NCBI GenBank assembly: GCA_964453665.1 | Contig: CAYVQT010000010.1 | Location: 1 to 64,000, forward strand | Direction: 5' to 3' | Length of the DNA: 64,000 nucleotides | Source: DAOUTY01 sp964453665 | Lineage (GTDB): Bacteria > Chloroflexota > Dehalococcoidia > SZUA-161 | Shown: positions 42,144-50,705 of the stretch, piece after piece | Layout of the letters: each line of letters begins with the position of its first letter | Position numbering within the stretch: the stretch's first letter is position 1 | Made by a program: the position numbers and the translations under genes | Notes under the pieces: model-generated | Database searches by the model: none | Told to the model about the DNA's origin: nothing | Seen by the model: the letters and a program-made list of their open reading frames with translations, nothing else

Positions 42144-42947
42144 TCAGGATAGTAGGTATCCTCCATCTACCAGTATGACACTGCCTGTCATATAATTTGC
42201 GGCGGAGCTGACCATGAAGAGCACCACCTTGGCGACGTCATCGGGCTCACCCATACGGCCCAGTGGCAGTCGTGACATGAAATTGTCATAGAGCTCCTTG
42301 AGAGATTTGCCGCTGGATTTCAGTGTGGCTCTCTGAGCTACGGTACCGGGCGTTAAAATACCACCTGGCGCGATGGCGTTTACCAGGATGTTATGAGGCG
42401 CTAGCTCGAGGGCGAGGGACTTGGTGAGTATAATCACACCTGCCTTGGTAGTAACGTAGTGTCCCAGGTCCTCTCGTGGGTGCAGGCCTTCCATCGAGGC
42501 CATGTTAACGATCTTCCCTCCGCGACCGGCCCTGATCATCTCCTTGGCAGCAGCTTGGGAGTTGAAATATACGCCCTTGATGTTAATGCCGAGCACTTCA
42601 TCCCACATTTTCTCGCTGATATCGAGAACTGATGCGTGGGGGAAAATACCCGCGTTATTTACCAGTATGTCAAGGCTGCCGAATGCCTTTACCGTAGCTT
42701 TGGATGCCTTCCTCGCATCTTTTGAGTTGCTGGCGTTGGCTTGGATAGCCTGTGCTGTGCCGCCTCTGCTCACGATCTGCTCCGCGGTTTGGGTTGCAGC
42801 TTCCAGGTTGATGTCGGTTATCATCACGGCAGCGCCTGCCTCTGCCAGCCTGAAGGCGATAGCCTGGCCGATACCCATGCCGGCTCCGGTTACGATGGCG
42901 CCCTTACCGTTAAGATCAAAAAGCTCTGCAATAGACTCAGACGACAT
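42144..42947 (-). CDS. Short-chain dehydrogenase/reductase
   Basis: 267 residues. Cofactor motif TGAGMGIGQAIA near residue 20, NNAGIFPHASVLDIS, catalytic Ser in NMASMEGLHP, YVTTK active site, and C-terminal GSVILVDGGYLLS. NAD(P)-dependent oxidoreductase of the classical SDR type (3-oxoacyl reductase or hydroxysteroid/alcohol dehydrogenase-like). Stand-alone gene between the kinase and the lipoprotein; substrate cannot be inferred. Confidence 0.9.
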   Translation of the reverse strand: MSSESIAELFDLNGKGAIVTGAGMGIGQAIAFRLAEAGAAVMITDINLEAATQTAEQIVSRGGTAQAIQANASNSKDARKASKATVKAFGSLDILVNNAGIFPHASVLDISEKMWDEVLGINIKGVYFNSQAAAKEMIRAGRGGKIVNMASMEGLHPREDLGHYVTTKAGVIILTKSLALELAPHNILVNAIAPGGILTPGTVAQRATLKSSGKSLKELYDNFMSRLPLGRMGEPDDVAKVVLFMVSSAANYMTGSVILVDGGYLLS

Positions 42948-43253
42948 GTTTCAACCTCCGTATTAAATATGACAAGCACTTGCAGGTGCGCTGCAGCCAA
43001 GCTTCCTGCATGGATAGCATATGCGAAGCTTTCCGTTCCGTCAACAGGGGCAACTTCTTGGGTAAGCTATACTGAACACACGATCTATCGTTTTATTTCT
43101 GTTGATTGCGATCTCATGATAGATGCTATTGACTTTGGCAAGTGAGTGTAGTATAAGTTCCATGTTTGAATCCAAATAAAGATATCCACACGTCTTTTCC
43201 GTTTAATGCAATTATACGAGTGTCCATAAATTTATTCCCGGTATAAGAAATTT

Positions 43254-43276
43254 ATCAAGTCGTAAATTGACTTGAT
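43254..43276. promoter_or_regulatory. Inverted repeat upstream of lipoprotein gene
   Basis: ATCAAGTC (43254-43261) and GACTTGAT (43269-43276), perfect 8-bp arms with a 7-base spacer, 33 bases before the ATG and covering AT-rich promoter-like DNA. The right arm contains TTGACTTG, a possible -35. Either an operator or a transcript hairpin. The remaining 42948-43253 stretch shows no gene. Confidence 0.45.
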
Positions 43277-43308
43277 TTAGATATAAATAAATTAGGGGGG
43301 TTAAATCC

Positions 43309-44040
43309 ATGAAGTCTAAATCATTGCTGGTCGGGGTCACTATTCTCGTAGTCCTGGGTATCATATTCTCCGGATGCTCCTCTGGTATATCGCAGGAAGA
43401 TTACGATGAAGTAGTAGCTGAGCGCGACGCAGCAGAGGCCGAAATAACAGATCTTGAAACGCAGATCACGGACCTTGAGGCAGAAGTTACAGCTCTTGAA
43501 GCCGAAGTCGCGGCTCTCGAAGCTGAAAATGAACTGATAGCCGCGGCATTGTTACCCGATATCTTAACGATGTTGAGTGTAGTTGATGAGATCGAAGCGT
43601 GGGCCGCAGATAGTAGCGACACTGCATTATTTGGCGCACTGACTTCAGCGATCAATGGAACTGAGAATGAAGGCCTAATAGAGAGTTGGGGAACATTTCA
43701 GGCTGCTTTAACCGCAGGTGACCCGGGTATGACTTTATTCCAGTTCTATGGCTATATGCTGGGCGAATGTTCTTATGTAGCTTCGGCCTTCCCCACCGAA
43801 GTCCAGCCCTTGATGGGTGTGGGGGACGAGATGGCGGCGCTGGTGGCAGCGCTAGACATAGCTCTGCTTGGTCAAATGACCGATGCAGTCAACGCATCAG
43901 GAGATGCAGAGCTGATACAGCGCTGGAATAATATTGTATCCACCTTTGCCACTGACCTCCCGGGTGCAATGGCTATGATGGCTGACATGCAGGTCTGGAT
44001 GCTTTCCGAAATTGCGGAAGCCGCGCCGGAAACATCGTAA
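43309..44040 (+). CDS. Coiled-coil lipoprotein of unknown function
   Basis: 243 residues. Signal peptide with hydrophobic stretch LLVGVTILVVLGIIF and lipobox FSGCSS (Cys ~23), so it is a lipid-anchored surface protein. Residues ~30-78 form a coiled coil built from near-heptad repeats (ITDLETQ, ITDLEAE, VTALEAE, VAALEAE). The remaining ~165 residues are alpha-helical, acidic and alanine-rich, with two similar parts (VVDEIEAWAADSSDTALFGALTSAINGTENEGLIESW versus MAALVAALDIALLGQMTDAVNASGDAELIQRW), suggesting an internal duplication. Family unknown. Confidence 0.8.
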   Translation: MKSKSLLVGVTILVVLGIIFSGCSSGISQEDYDEVVAERDAAEAEITDLETQITDLEAEVTALEAEVAALEAENELIAAALLPDILTMLSVVDEIEAWAADSSDTALFGALTSAINGTENEGLIESWGTFQAALTAGDPGMTLFQFYGYMLGECSYVASAFPTEVQPLMGVGDEMAALVAALDIALLGQMTDAVNASGDAELIQRWNNIVSTFATDLPGAMAMMADMQVWMLSEIAEAAPETS

Positions 44041-44058
44041 TTCCAGTAACACCTTAGA

Positions 44059-44097
44059 TAGAAGCAGTGTCTGTACAAGTTATGGACACTGCTTCTA
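44059..44097 (+). terminator. Hairpin after lipoprotein gene
   Basis: Perfect 13-bp stem (TAGAAGCAGTGTC at 44059-44071; GACACTGCTTCTA at 44085-44097) with a 13-base loop, 18 bases after the stop codon. No strong T-run follows, so it is a probable but not classical terminator. Confidence 0.55.
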
Positions 44098-44278
44098 CTA
44101 TATGGAGATAGTTGGCGGCATTACAAAAAGTGAATCTCGGGCTAATTTGCAGGCAAGGTTAGCTTTAGGAGAAGGCACTGAACACCTGCTTTTAACCTTT
44201 TTGCAGGAATATGTCATGCTGATTGCAATCAACAACACGAAGAATGAAAATAAATTTTAGAACAGCCGATATTAAGGA

Positions 44279-44395
44279 CGCCGTTCGTGGTGAGCACTTC
44301 GGCTCTGCTCAGTATAGGCTTATCGAACTATAAACGGCCCTTCGGCAGACTCCCTTCGACAAGCTCCCTTCGACAAGCTCAGGGCGAACGGTTTA
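44279..44395. repeat. REP-like palindromic repeat element
   Basis: The stretch starts with CCGTTCGTGGTGAG and ends with CTCAGGGCGAACGG, imperfect inverted copies (11 of 14 match), and contains TTATCGAACT and two tandem copies of CTCCCTTCGACAAG at 44350-44377. This vocabulary (TTCGACAAGCTCAGGGCGAAC) is typical of short dispersed palindromic repeats in many bacterial genomes. Around it, 44098-44474 carries no gene. Confidence 0.6.
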
Positions 44396-44474
44396 GAGCT
44401 TATTTTAAACACAACGCCAGTCTTTATATGAATATACTACTCCTGAGACTTTCGTCTTCAAATGTAACTGTATG

Positions 44475-44503
44475 TTGACACAATATAATCGCAGATGTAA
44501 AAT
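44475..44503 (+). promoter_or_regulatory. Promoter of the branched-chain amino-acid-type ABC transporter operon
   Basis: TTGACA (44475-44480), 17-base spacer, TAAAAT (44498-44503). Both boxes are near consensus. The substrate-binding protein ATG is ~48 bases past the expected start, with AAGGA seven bases upstream. Confidence 0.65.
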
Positions 44504-44557
44504 CGAGCAAAAGTTAACCAATCTTAATCAACGAGAAATTTAGTGAAGGAACACAAC

Positions 44558-45942
44558 ATGAAGAAGCTTTTACCGATCGTATTAGTTGTTTTATTTTCAA
44601 TAATTGTCACTCCCGCGCTTATAAGTTGTGGAGGGGGGGAAGAACCTTCCGCTACTGTAACAGAAACACCGGTTCAAGAAGCATATATAGATATGGGGGG
44701 TACGCTTCCTCTTACTGGTATTGGGGCTTATCTGGGTACCCCAGTCCAACGAACAGTTGATTTAATTATAGATGATTTCAACGAGAACGGTGGTATCGTT
44801 ATTGATGGTGTCAAATATTTAATCGATATGACTTGGTATGACGATGCCTACGATCCTGTAAGGGGACGAACAAATGTCGNNNNNNNNNNNNNNNNNNNNN
44901 NNNNNNNNNNNNNNNNNNNNNNNNNNNNNNNNNNNNNNNNNNNNNNNNNNNNNNNNNNNNNNNNNNNNNNNNNNNNNNNGATATGACTTGGTATGACGAT
45001 GCCTACGATCCTGTAAGGGGACGAACAAATGTCGAAAAGCTAATCAACGAAGATAATGTTGATTACATAGTCGGTCTGTTCGGATCAACATTTAGCGCAT
45101 CGTCATCATTACTTGCCGATAACCAGGTACTGGTAACAACGACATCTTCTGGTGGCCAAGAAATAATAAGCCCCGAAAGGCCTTACGTTTTCAGGCCGTA
45201 TATGGGAGCAACAGTTGGAGCATACAGCATTATGGGGTGGCTGATCGATAATTATGATATACAGAATTTTGCCATGCTTACATACGAGACCATGAGTTCG
45301 ATTGAAATTGCAGAATGTTACGAAAAAGTATGCGGAGAGCTAGGCGTTGAAACCTCTGTAATATATTACCCGCCGCTTACAATGGATTACCATACTATGC
45401 TTACCACACTGCTTGCTGACGACCCGGACCTTCTATTTGTTGGGCCGGAGCCTTTGAAACAAGCCCGCCAACTTGGTTATACAGGTATGGCTACGGGTAT
45501 GCTTACTTCAACAAATGTTGATGTCGTGGTTGGAACGGCCGGTATTGAATACTCAGAGGGGTATTTTATATCTCAGAATTTGGACTGGAGAGTTACTCCC
45601 GAGTCCACGCAGTTTCACGATGATTACGTAGCCAAGTATGGTGAATATGATGATCAAGCGCTTTCCTTTGTCGGATTAATAGAAGCTATTATACAGGGTA
45701 TAGAGAAAGCGGAAAGCACGGACCCCACAGATGTCATGATTGCTTTCGACCAGATGGCCGCAGATAGTGAGCCAATACACCTGCCTATCGGCGACGCTTA
45801 CTGGTCCGGCGAAAAGAGGTATGGAGGGTTAAACCATCAACTTGTAATGCCAATACACCTGATGGATATACAGGATGGGGTGCCGCAATTATTAGAAATA
45901 TTGCCTCCGCCTCCGGCTGATGAAATTGTACCATGTCCATAG
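44558..45942 (+). CDS. livJ: Liv-type ABC transporter substrate-binding lipoprotein (split by assembly gap)
   Basis: ATG 44558; signal peptide KLLPIVLVVLFSIIVTPALIS with lipobox ISCGGG. Mature protein begins with IDMGGTLPLTGIGAYLGTPVQRTVDLIIDDFNENGG, the periplasmic-binding type 1 fold. The reading frame is interrupted by 100 N, and the 55 bases before the gap (44825-44879) are identical to the 55 after it (44980-45034). Joining the copies restores one frame of about 409 residues, normal for the family. The C-terminal part (VDYIVGLFGSTFSASSSLLADN, YFISQNLDWRVTPES) is intact. It captures an amino acid or another small organic acid for the permeases downstream. Confidence 0.88.
44880..44979. 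other. Assembly gap of 100 N
   Basis: Exactly 100 undetermined bases, the usual placeholder for unknown gap size. The flanks are an identical 55-bp direct repeat, which means the two contigs overlap and no sequence is likely missing. Confidence 0.97.
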
Positions 45943-46133
45943 CGTAGATTAACTCTTTTCAAATACTTGATATATTTCAACAAATGATATATGCCTGAAT
46001 TTATCAAGAGACTTATAATCAATCATAGGCCTGTCATAGTTGTACCCCTTCAACTCAGCAGGCCTAAATTTTTTATCTGTAAGCCCTTTGATCTTCCCAA
46101 CTGTTTAGTTGCAACCTCCGGAGGTAGTTTCTA

Positions 46134-47000
46134 ATGCCAGTTGCGCAGATCATCTTCAATGCTCTCCTTCTCACTATGTTATATGCTCTGGTGTCATCAG
46201 GACTTACCTTGGTATTAGGAATTGCCAGAATAGTAAATTTTGCACACGGTGCTCTATATATGCTGGGGGCATATGTAGCCTATTATGTGTTCCAGGAAGC
46301 CGGTTTGCCCTTTCCACTTGCTTTGGCGTTATCTGTTTTAAGTGTTGGTTTATTTGGAATTCTAATTGATAAGCTGCTCTTCCGAAGGCTAGCCGGTCAA
46401 TTCTTCGCAGCCGTGATTGTATCGCTGGGTCTTGTTTTTTTTGTAGAGGGTGGGGGAGCGCTTATCTTTAGTGAGCAAGAAAGATCAATCGCTCCTTTTG
46501 TCTCAGGCAACGTTGATATATTCGGAGCTACATTATCTGTAGAAAGAATTATAGTAATATTTGCCGGTGCGTTTGTCATGTTGGCTTTGTTTTGGTTTAT
46601 TAATCATACAAAACAGGGAGCGGCAATGAGAGCTGTGGCTCAGGATAGTGAAGCTGCAACCCTACAGGGTGTCAATTTCAACTATACAAGTGCATTAGCT
46701 ATGGGTATCGGAGCTGGCCTCGCTGGATTTGCCGGGGCATTACTGGCTCCTGTTTTTGGTGTTGTGGATCCTTATATGGGACAAACAATAATGTTCAAAG
46801 CCATTTTAGTAATAACCGTTGGCGGTTTTGGAAGTGTACCTGGAGCCTTTACTGCGGCTCTTATCATAGGATTTGTGGAAAGCTTTGGATTCTGGTATGT
46901 CGAGCACTGGGTTACTGCGATGTTGTTCGGTCTTGTAATTATAGTGCTTCTCATCAGACCGAGAGGCATATTGGGCAAGGAATATATTATGAGGCATTAA
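46134..47000 (+). CDS. livH: Branched-chain amino-acid-type ABC transporter permease
   Basis: 288 residues, about eight hydrophobic segments. LivH signatures: GLTLVLGIARIVNFAHGALYMLGAYVAYYV near the N-terminus, RAVAQDSEAATLQGVN in the cytoplasmic loop, and GAGLAGFAGALLAPVFGV with LVITVGGFGSVPGA. GGAGGT lies eight bases upstream of ATG. It forms the membrane channel with LivM and transports substrates delivered by the binding protein at 44558. Confidence 0.95.
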   Translation: MPVAQIIFNALLLTMLYALVSSGLTLVLGIARIVNFAHGALYMLGAYVAYYVFQEAGLPFPLALALSVLSVGLFGILIDKLLFRRLAGQFFAAVIVSLGLVFFVEGGGALIFSEQERSIAPFVSGNVDIFGATLSVERIIVIFAGAFVMLALFWFINHTKQGAAMRAVAQDSEAATLQGVNFNYTSALAMGIGAGLAGFAGALLAPVFGVVDPYMGQTIMFKAILVITVGGFGSVPGAFTAALIIGFVESFGFWYVEHWVTAMLFGLVIIVLLIRPRGILGKEYIMRH

Positions 47001-47021
47001 ATAGTTCACATAATTCTCATC

Positions 47022-47999
47022 ATGCAAAGAAAATTAACTTTCATAATATTTTGTCTTATTTTATTAGTCCTGGGGCCGTTGCTAAGTAACCAGCCTTACT
47101 GGATGCACGTTGTAATTATATGTATTTATAGCAGTATACTGGCAATGAGCTGGCTGCTTATATTGAAAATCGGGCATTTAAGTCTGGCACATGCTGCTTT
47201 CATGGGCGTCGGCGGTATTGCTTCAGCTTTAATTGTAACGAAAGCCGGGATTTCTTTCTGGCTGGCTCTACCATTATCAGGTCTAATAACGGCGATTATA
47301 GCCCTAATATTAGGTTTCCCCCTGCTCAGAGTGAAGGGTATATATTTCCTTATCATTACTTTCGCTTTCAATGAACTATTTGTAATTATTATCAGAAATT
47401 GGAAATTTCTTGGCGGATATGTGGGGCTTATTGGTGTTCCCAGGCCGAACGCTATTGGAGCGATAGATTTCTCATCTAAAGTACATTATTACTATCTTAT
47501 TCTTTTTCTAGCGGCAGTTACCGTTATTACCTTATACAGGATATACACTTCGAGGATCGGCCGAATATTCACGTCTATAGGTGAAGATGAGGATCTTGCT
47601 AGAAGTATAGGCATTGATGTAATTAGGTACAAATTAATAGCATTTTCCATTGGATGTTTTTTTGCCGGTATTACTGGTAGCTTTTTAGTTCATTATCTGA
47701 ACTTCGCGGGGGCTGAACTTTTTACCACATGGCAATCGCTTTATATACAAATATATGCAATTGTTGGTGGTATGGTTTCCGTTATAGGGGGGCCCATTGT
47801 CGGCGCTTTTTCTCTAATACTACTAACAGAGTTTCTCGATATCCCCATAAAAGCTCAACCTTTGGTTTATGCGGCAATATTGATCTTAATTATCTTCTTC
47901 CTTCGTAATGGTCTTATATCGTTACCCCAGCGTATTTTAGCGTGGCGTTTAAGACTGCTTAGACTCCTGGAGAGGAATATTAAGCATGAAACTGCTTGA
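47022..47999 (+). CDS. livM: Branched-chain amino-acid-type ABC transporter permease
   Basis: 325 residues with about nine to ten membrane helices. LivM features: SLAHAAFMGVGGIASALIV, RVKGIYFLIITFAFNELFVIIIRNWKFLGG, GRIFTSIGEDEDLARSIGIDV (the ATPase-coupling EAA loop) and YAIVGGMVSVIGGPIVGA. The 3' end overlaps the next gene by 14 bases. Heterodimer partner of LivH. Confidence 0.95.
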   Translation: MQRKLTFIIFCLILLVLGPLLSNQPYWMHVVIICIYSSILAMSWLLILKIGHLSLAHAAFMGVGGIASALIVTKAGISFWLALPLSGLITAIIALILGFPLLRVKGIYFLIITFAFNELFVIIIRNWKFLGGYVGLIGVPRPNAIGAIDFSSKVHYYYLILFLAAVTVITLYRIYTSRIGRIFTSIGEDEDLARSIGIDVIRYKLIAFSIGCFFAGITGSFLVHYLNFAGAELFTTWQSLYIQIYAIVGGMVSVIGGPIVGAFSLILLTEFLDIPIKAQPLVYAAILILIIFFLRNGLISLPQRILAWRLRLLRLLERNIKHETA

Positions 48000-48759
48000 A
48001 ATTATAGATTTATCCAAATCTTTTGGAGGGTTAAACGCAGTCGATCAAGTGAGTATGGAACTAATTAGAGGAGAGATATTGGGCTTGATTGGCCCTAATG
48101 GTGCTGGTAAAACAACCCTTTTCAATCTTATTACAGGTTTTATCCGTCCAAACAAAGGTAGGATAAAATTTCGAGGTGAGGATATAACAGGACTTAAAGC
48201 AAACGAAGTCGCTGCAAAAGGGATAGTACGTACCTTCCAGGCTTCCAACACTTTATTTCAACAGAGGATGGTTTGGGAGAATGTACTGATTGCATCCCAC
48301 CTAAAATATCGATCAGGATTATTACGAACCTTTATCAACACTCCTTCTATAGGGGCTGAGGAAAATAATATTAAGAATCAGGCGTTAGAGCTAATAGATT
48401 CAATTGGTCTTTCAACGGTACAAAATGAATATGCTGTAAATTTACCACACGGTTATCAAAGGTTGTTGGGAGTATGTTTGGCTCTAGCTGCAAATCCGAC
48501 AATACTTCTACTTGATGAGCCTGTAACAGGGTTGACTCCAGAAGAAACATCTGCCTTCATGAATTATATTGTAAAATTGCGTGATAACGGCTTAACGATT
48601 TTACTTGTGGAACATAATATGAAGGCCGTTATGAATACTTGTGATCGCATAGTAGTATTGAACTATGGCAAGAAAATAGCCGAAGGCAGCCCTGACTTAA
48701 TAAGTAAGAATGAAGATGTGATTAAAGCATATCTTGGTGTAGATATCAATGTTGCTTGA
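47986..48759 (+). CDS. livG: Branched-chain amino-acid-type ABC transporter ATPase
   Basis: 257 residues. Walker A GPNGAGKTTLFNLITGF, Q-loop in VRTFQASNTLFQQRMVWENV, LivG-type signature LPHGYQRLLGVCLALAANPTILLLDEPVTGLTPEE with Walker B, and H-loop LLVEHNMKAV. The signature is HGYQRLLG rather than YGxQRRLE, a mild variant. It energises import together with LivF. Overlaps livM by 14 bases and livF by 11 bases. Confidence 0.95.
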   Translation: MKLLEIIDLSKSFGGLNAVDQVSMELIRGEILGLIGPNGAGKTTLFNLITGFIRPNKGRIKFRGEDITGLKANEVAAKGIVRTFQASNTLFQQRMVWENVLIASHLKYRSGLLRTFINTPSIGAEENNIKNQALELIDSIGLSTVQNEYAVNLPHGYQRLLGVCLALAANPTILLLDEPVTGLTPEETSAFMNYIVKLRDNGLTILLVEHNMKAVMNTCDRIVVLNYGKKIAEGSPDLISKNEDVIKAYLGVDINVA

Positions 48760-49456
48760 GATTCGAAAGATAAAAGTTCATTTTGGCAAGGTTGAGGTAT
48801 TGAAAGATATTTCAATCCATGTGGACCAGGGTCATATTGTAAGTCTCGTAGGGGCTAATGGCGCCGGGAAAAGCACGACCTTGAGAACTATATGTGGATT
48901 GAATAAACCAACTCTGGGAGAGATATTGTTTGGAGGTGAGAAAATAAATGGAATACCGGCCAGACAAATAGTTGATAAAGGTATTGCTCTTGTACCGGAG
49001 GGCAGGAGACTCTTTCCACATATGACTGTCATGGAGAACCTTAAAATGGGTGCCTATCTGAGAAAGTCTAAGAAGGAAATAAATAAAGACCTGGAAGACA
49101 TCTTTTATTATTTCCCGGTACTTAAAGAACGGAGCAAACAATTAGCAGGAGCATTAAGCGGTGGAGAGCAGCAGATGTTAGCGATAGGAAGGGCTCTGAT
49201 GTCAAAACCAAAACTGCTTCTAATGGATGAGCCGACACTTGGCCTGTCACCTTTGATGTGTAATGAAATTGCTGATATTATCGTTCGGATTAACCGACTC
49301 GATACAACTGTACTTCTGGTAGAACAGAATGTTCGACTGGCATTCGCTGTTGCTAAAAAAGCATATGTACTGGAGTTGGGCGAGATCATACTTGAAGGTG
49401 ATACAGTTGAATTAATAGATAGCGATTATGTCAGGAAAGCTTACCTGGGGGTATGA
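48749..49456 (+). CDS. livF: Branched-chain amino-acid-type ABC transporter ATPase
   Basis: 235 residues. Walker A GANGAGKSTTLRTICGL, LVPEGRRLFPHMTVMENLKMGAYLR (the LivF Q-loop region), signature LSGGEQQMLAIGRALMSKPKLLLMDEPTLGL with Walker B, and LVEQNVRLAF. Last gene of the transporter operon; it converges with a CaiB-type gene 60 bp away. The nearby CaiB genes suggest that the imported compound may be a carboxylic acid. Confidence 0.95.
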   Translation: MLLEIRKIKVHFGKVEVLKDISIHVDQGHIVSLVGANGAGKSTTLRTICGLNKPTLGEILFGGEKINGIPARQIVDKGIALVPEGRRLFPHMTVMENLKMGAYLRKSKKEINKDLEDIFYYFPVLKERSKQLAGALSGGEQQMLAIGRALMSKPKLLLMDEPTLGLSPLMCNEIADIIVRINRLDTTVLLVEQNVRLAFAVAKKAYVLELGEIILEGDTVELIDSDYVRKAYLGV

Positions 49457-49516
49457 TATTCGTTCGTTTGGAATTGATGACATGATAGCCGTATTACTCT
49501 GGTTATTGCGGAATAG

Positions 49517-50698
49517 TCAATATATTACTTGGTCTTCACGGAGTCTGGCGATATCACTGCTTGATAATCCAAGCAGCTCACCAAAAATATAATCATTATG
49601 TTGTCCCATTAGCGGGGCTGTATCTAAGCTGGTCTCGGTTGCCGATAGTATCCAGGGTGGTCCGGTTACAACTTGTTTTCCGCGCTCAGGGTGTTCGACC
49701 TCCTTCACAAACCCCCTTGATTTGAAATGGCGATCAGTGTAAATCTCCTCACAGTTTAGCGAAGGTACGGCTGCTACACTGGACGCCTGTAATATCTCCA
49801 TTATTTCATAGTGGGTATGGTTCAGTGTCCATGCTGTAATGATTCCGTCGAGTTCATCCTGGTTCTGCCACCTATCCCGGGCATCTGCAAATCTCTTATC
49901 ATCAGGTAGCTCAGCAATGCCCGTAGCTTTACAAAGCGACCTCCATTCGTCGTCTGTCGCCACAGCTATACTGATCCACTTATCGTCACCTTTACAGCGA
50001 TAGCAATTGTGGGGCGACATTTTATCATCCCGGTTACCCCGGCGCCCCTGGTCTCTGAGGTTCATGGTATAATCCAGTAAAACGTCTCCAATGTGGCAAC
50101 AAATCACATCTCGAACAGCTAGATCCAGGTATTGACCCTGTCCGGTCCTCATTCTATAACATAGCGCCGTCAGCACAGCAAAGGCAGCATACTGGCCTCC
50201 CCTGGTATCATTGGCGCCTCTTTCATTGCAAGGTATGCCATCGGGATAACCTGTCAAGTGTGTCAGTCCACCCATTCCTCCAAAAATACTTGCCCAGGTA
50301 CGATAATGACCCTCGGGAGGCGTTTGTCCGAAACCAGATAACGAGATCATGATAATATCTGGCTTTATTTTTCTTACTGCTTCATAATCCAGTCCCAAGT
50401 TTGTCATTACTCCGGGGCGGAAACTTTCGGCTAGTACGTCACTTACAGTTATTAGCCTCCTTGCGAGGTCTAATCCCTCCGGTCTGGTGAGATTAATCGT
50501 CGTACTTAATTTAGCTAAATTCGTATTAATAAATCTTGCTTCTGCTGTTTGTCTGAGCAGGCTCGAATGCTCCATGCTTTCGATTTTAATAACTTCTGCG
50601 CCGAGCCAGGTTAATATTTGGGTACTGAAGGGACCAGCTAAACCGGTTGTAAAATCAGCTATCCTTATACCATCAAGCGGACCACGATAAGTAGACAT
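49517..50698 (-). CDS. CaiB/BaiF family CoA-transferase
   Basis: 393 residues. GIRIADFTTGLAGPFSTQILTWLGAEVIKIE, LAESFRPGVMTNLGLDYEAVRKIKPDIIMISLSGFGQTPPEGHY, a probable catalytic Asp in GANDTRGGQ, and HNCYRCKGDDKWISIAV are class III CoA-transferase features. It ends 8 bp after its neighbour's stop-to-start gap, so the two form an operon. Substrate not predictable; paired CaiB genes resemble heterodimeric arylsuccinate-type transferases. Confidence 0.88.
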   Translation of the reverse strand: MSTYRGPLDGIRIADFTTGLAGPFSTQILTWLGAEVIKIESMEHSSLLRQTAEARFINTNLAKLSTTINLTRPEGLDLARRLITVSDVLAESFRPGVMTNLGLDYEAVRKIKPDIIMISLSGFGQTPPEGHYRTWASIFGGMGGLTHLTGYPDGIPCNERGANDTRGGQYAAFAVLTALCYRMRTGQGQYLDLAVRDVICCHIGDVLLDYTMNLRDQGRRGNRDDKMSPHNCYRCKGDDKWISIAVATDDEWRSLCKATGIAELPDDKRFADARDRWQNQDELDGIITAWTLNHTHYEIMEILQASSVAAVPSLNCEEIYTDRHFKSRGFVKEVEHPERGKQVVTGPPWILSATETSLDTAPLMGQHNDYIFGELLGLSSSDIARLREDQVIY

Positions 50699-50705
50699 GA
50701 TTTAA

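Noticed and set aside
44345..44395. CRISPR-like repeats
   Set aside because: Only two tandem 14-bp units without spacers and no cas genes; it fits a palindromic REP-like element.
44825..45034. Direct repeat flanking the N block as a real duplication or insertion
   Set aside because: Perfect 55-bp identity around a standard 100-N gap is best explained by unmerged contig ends.
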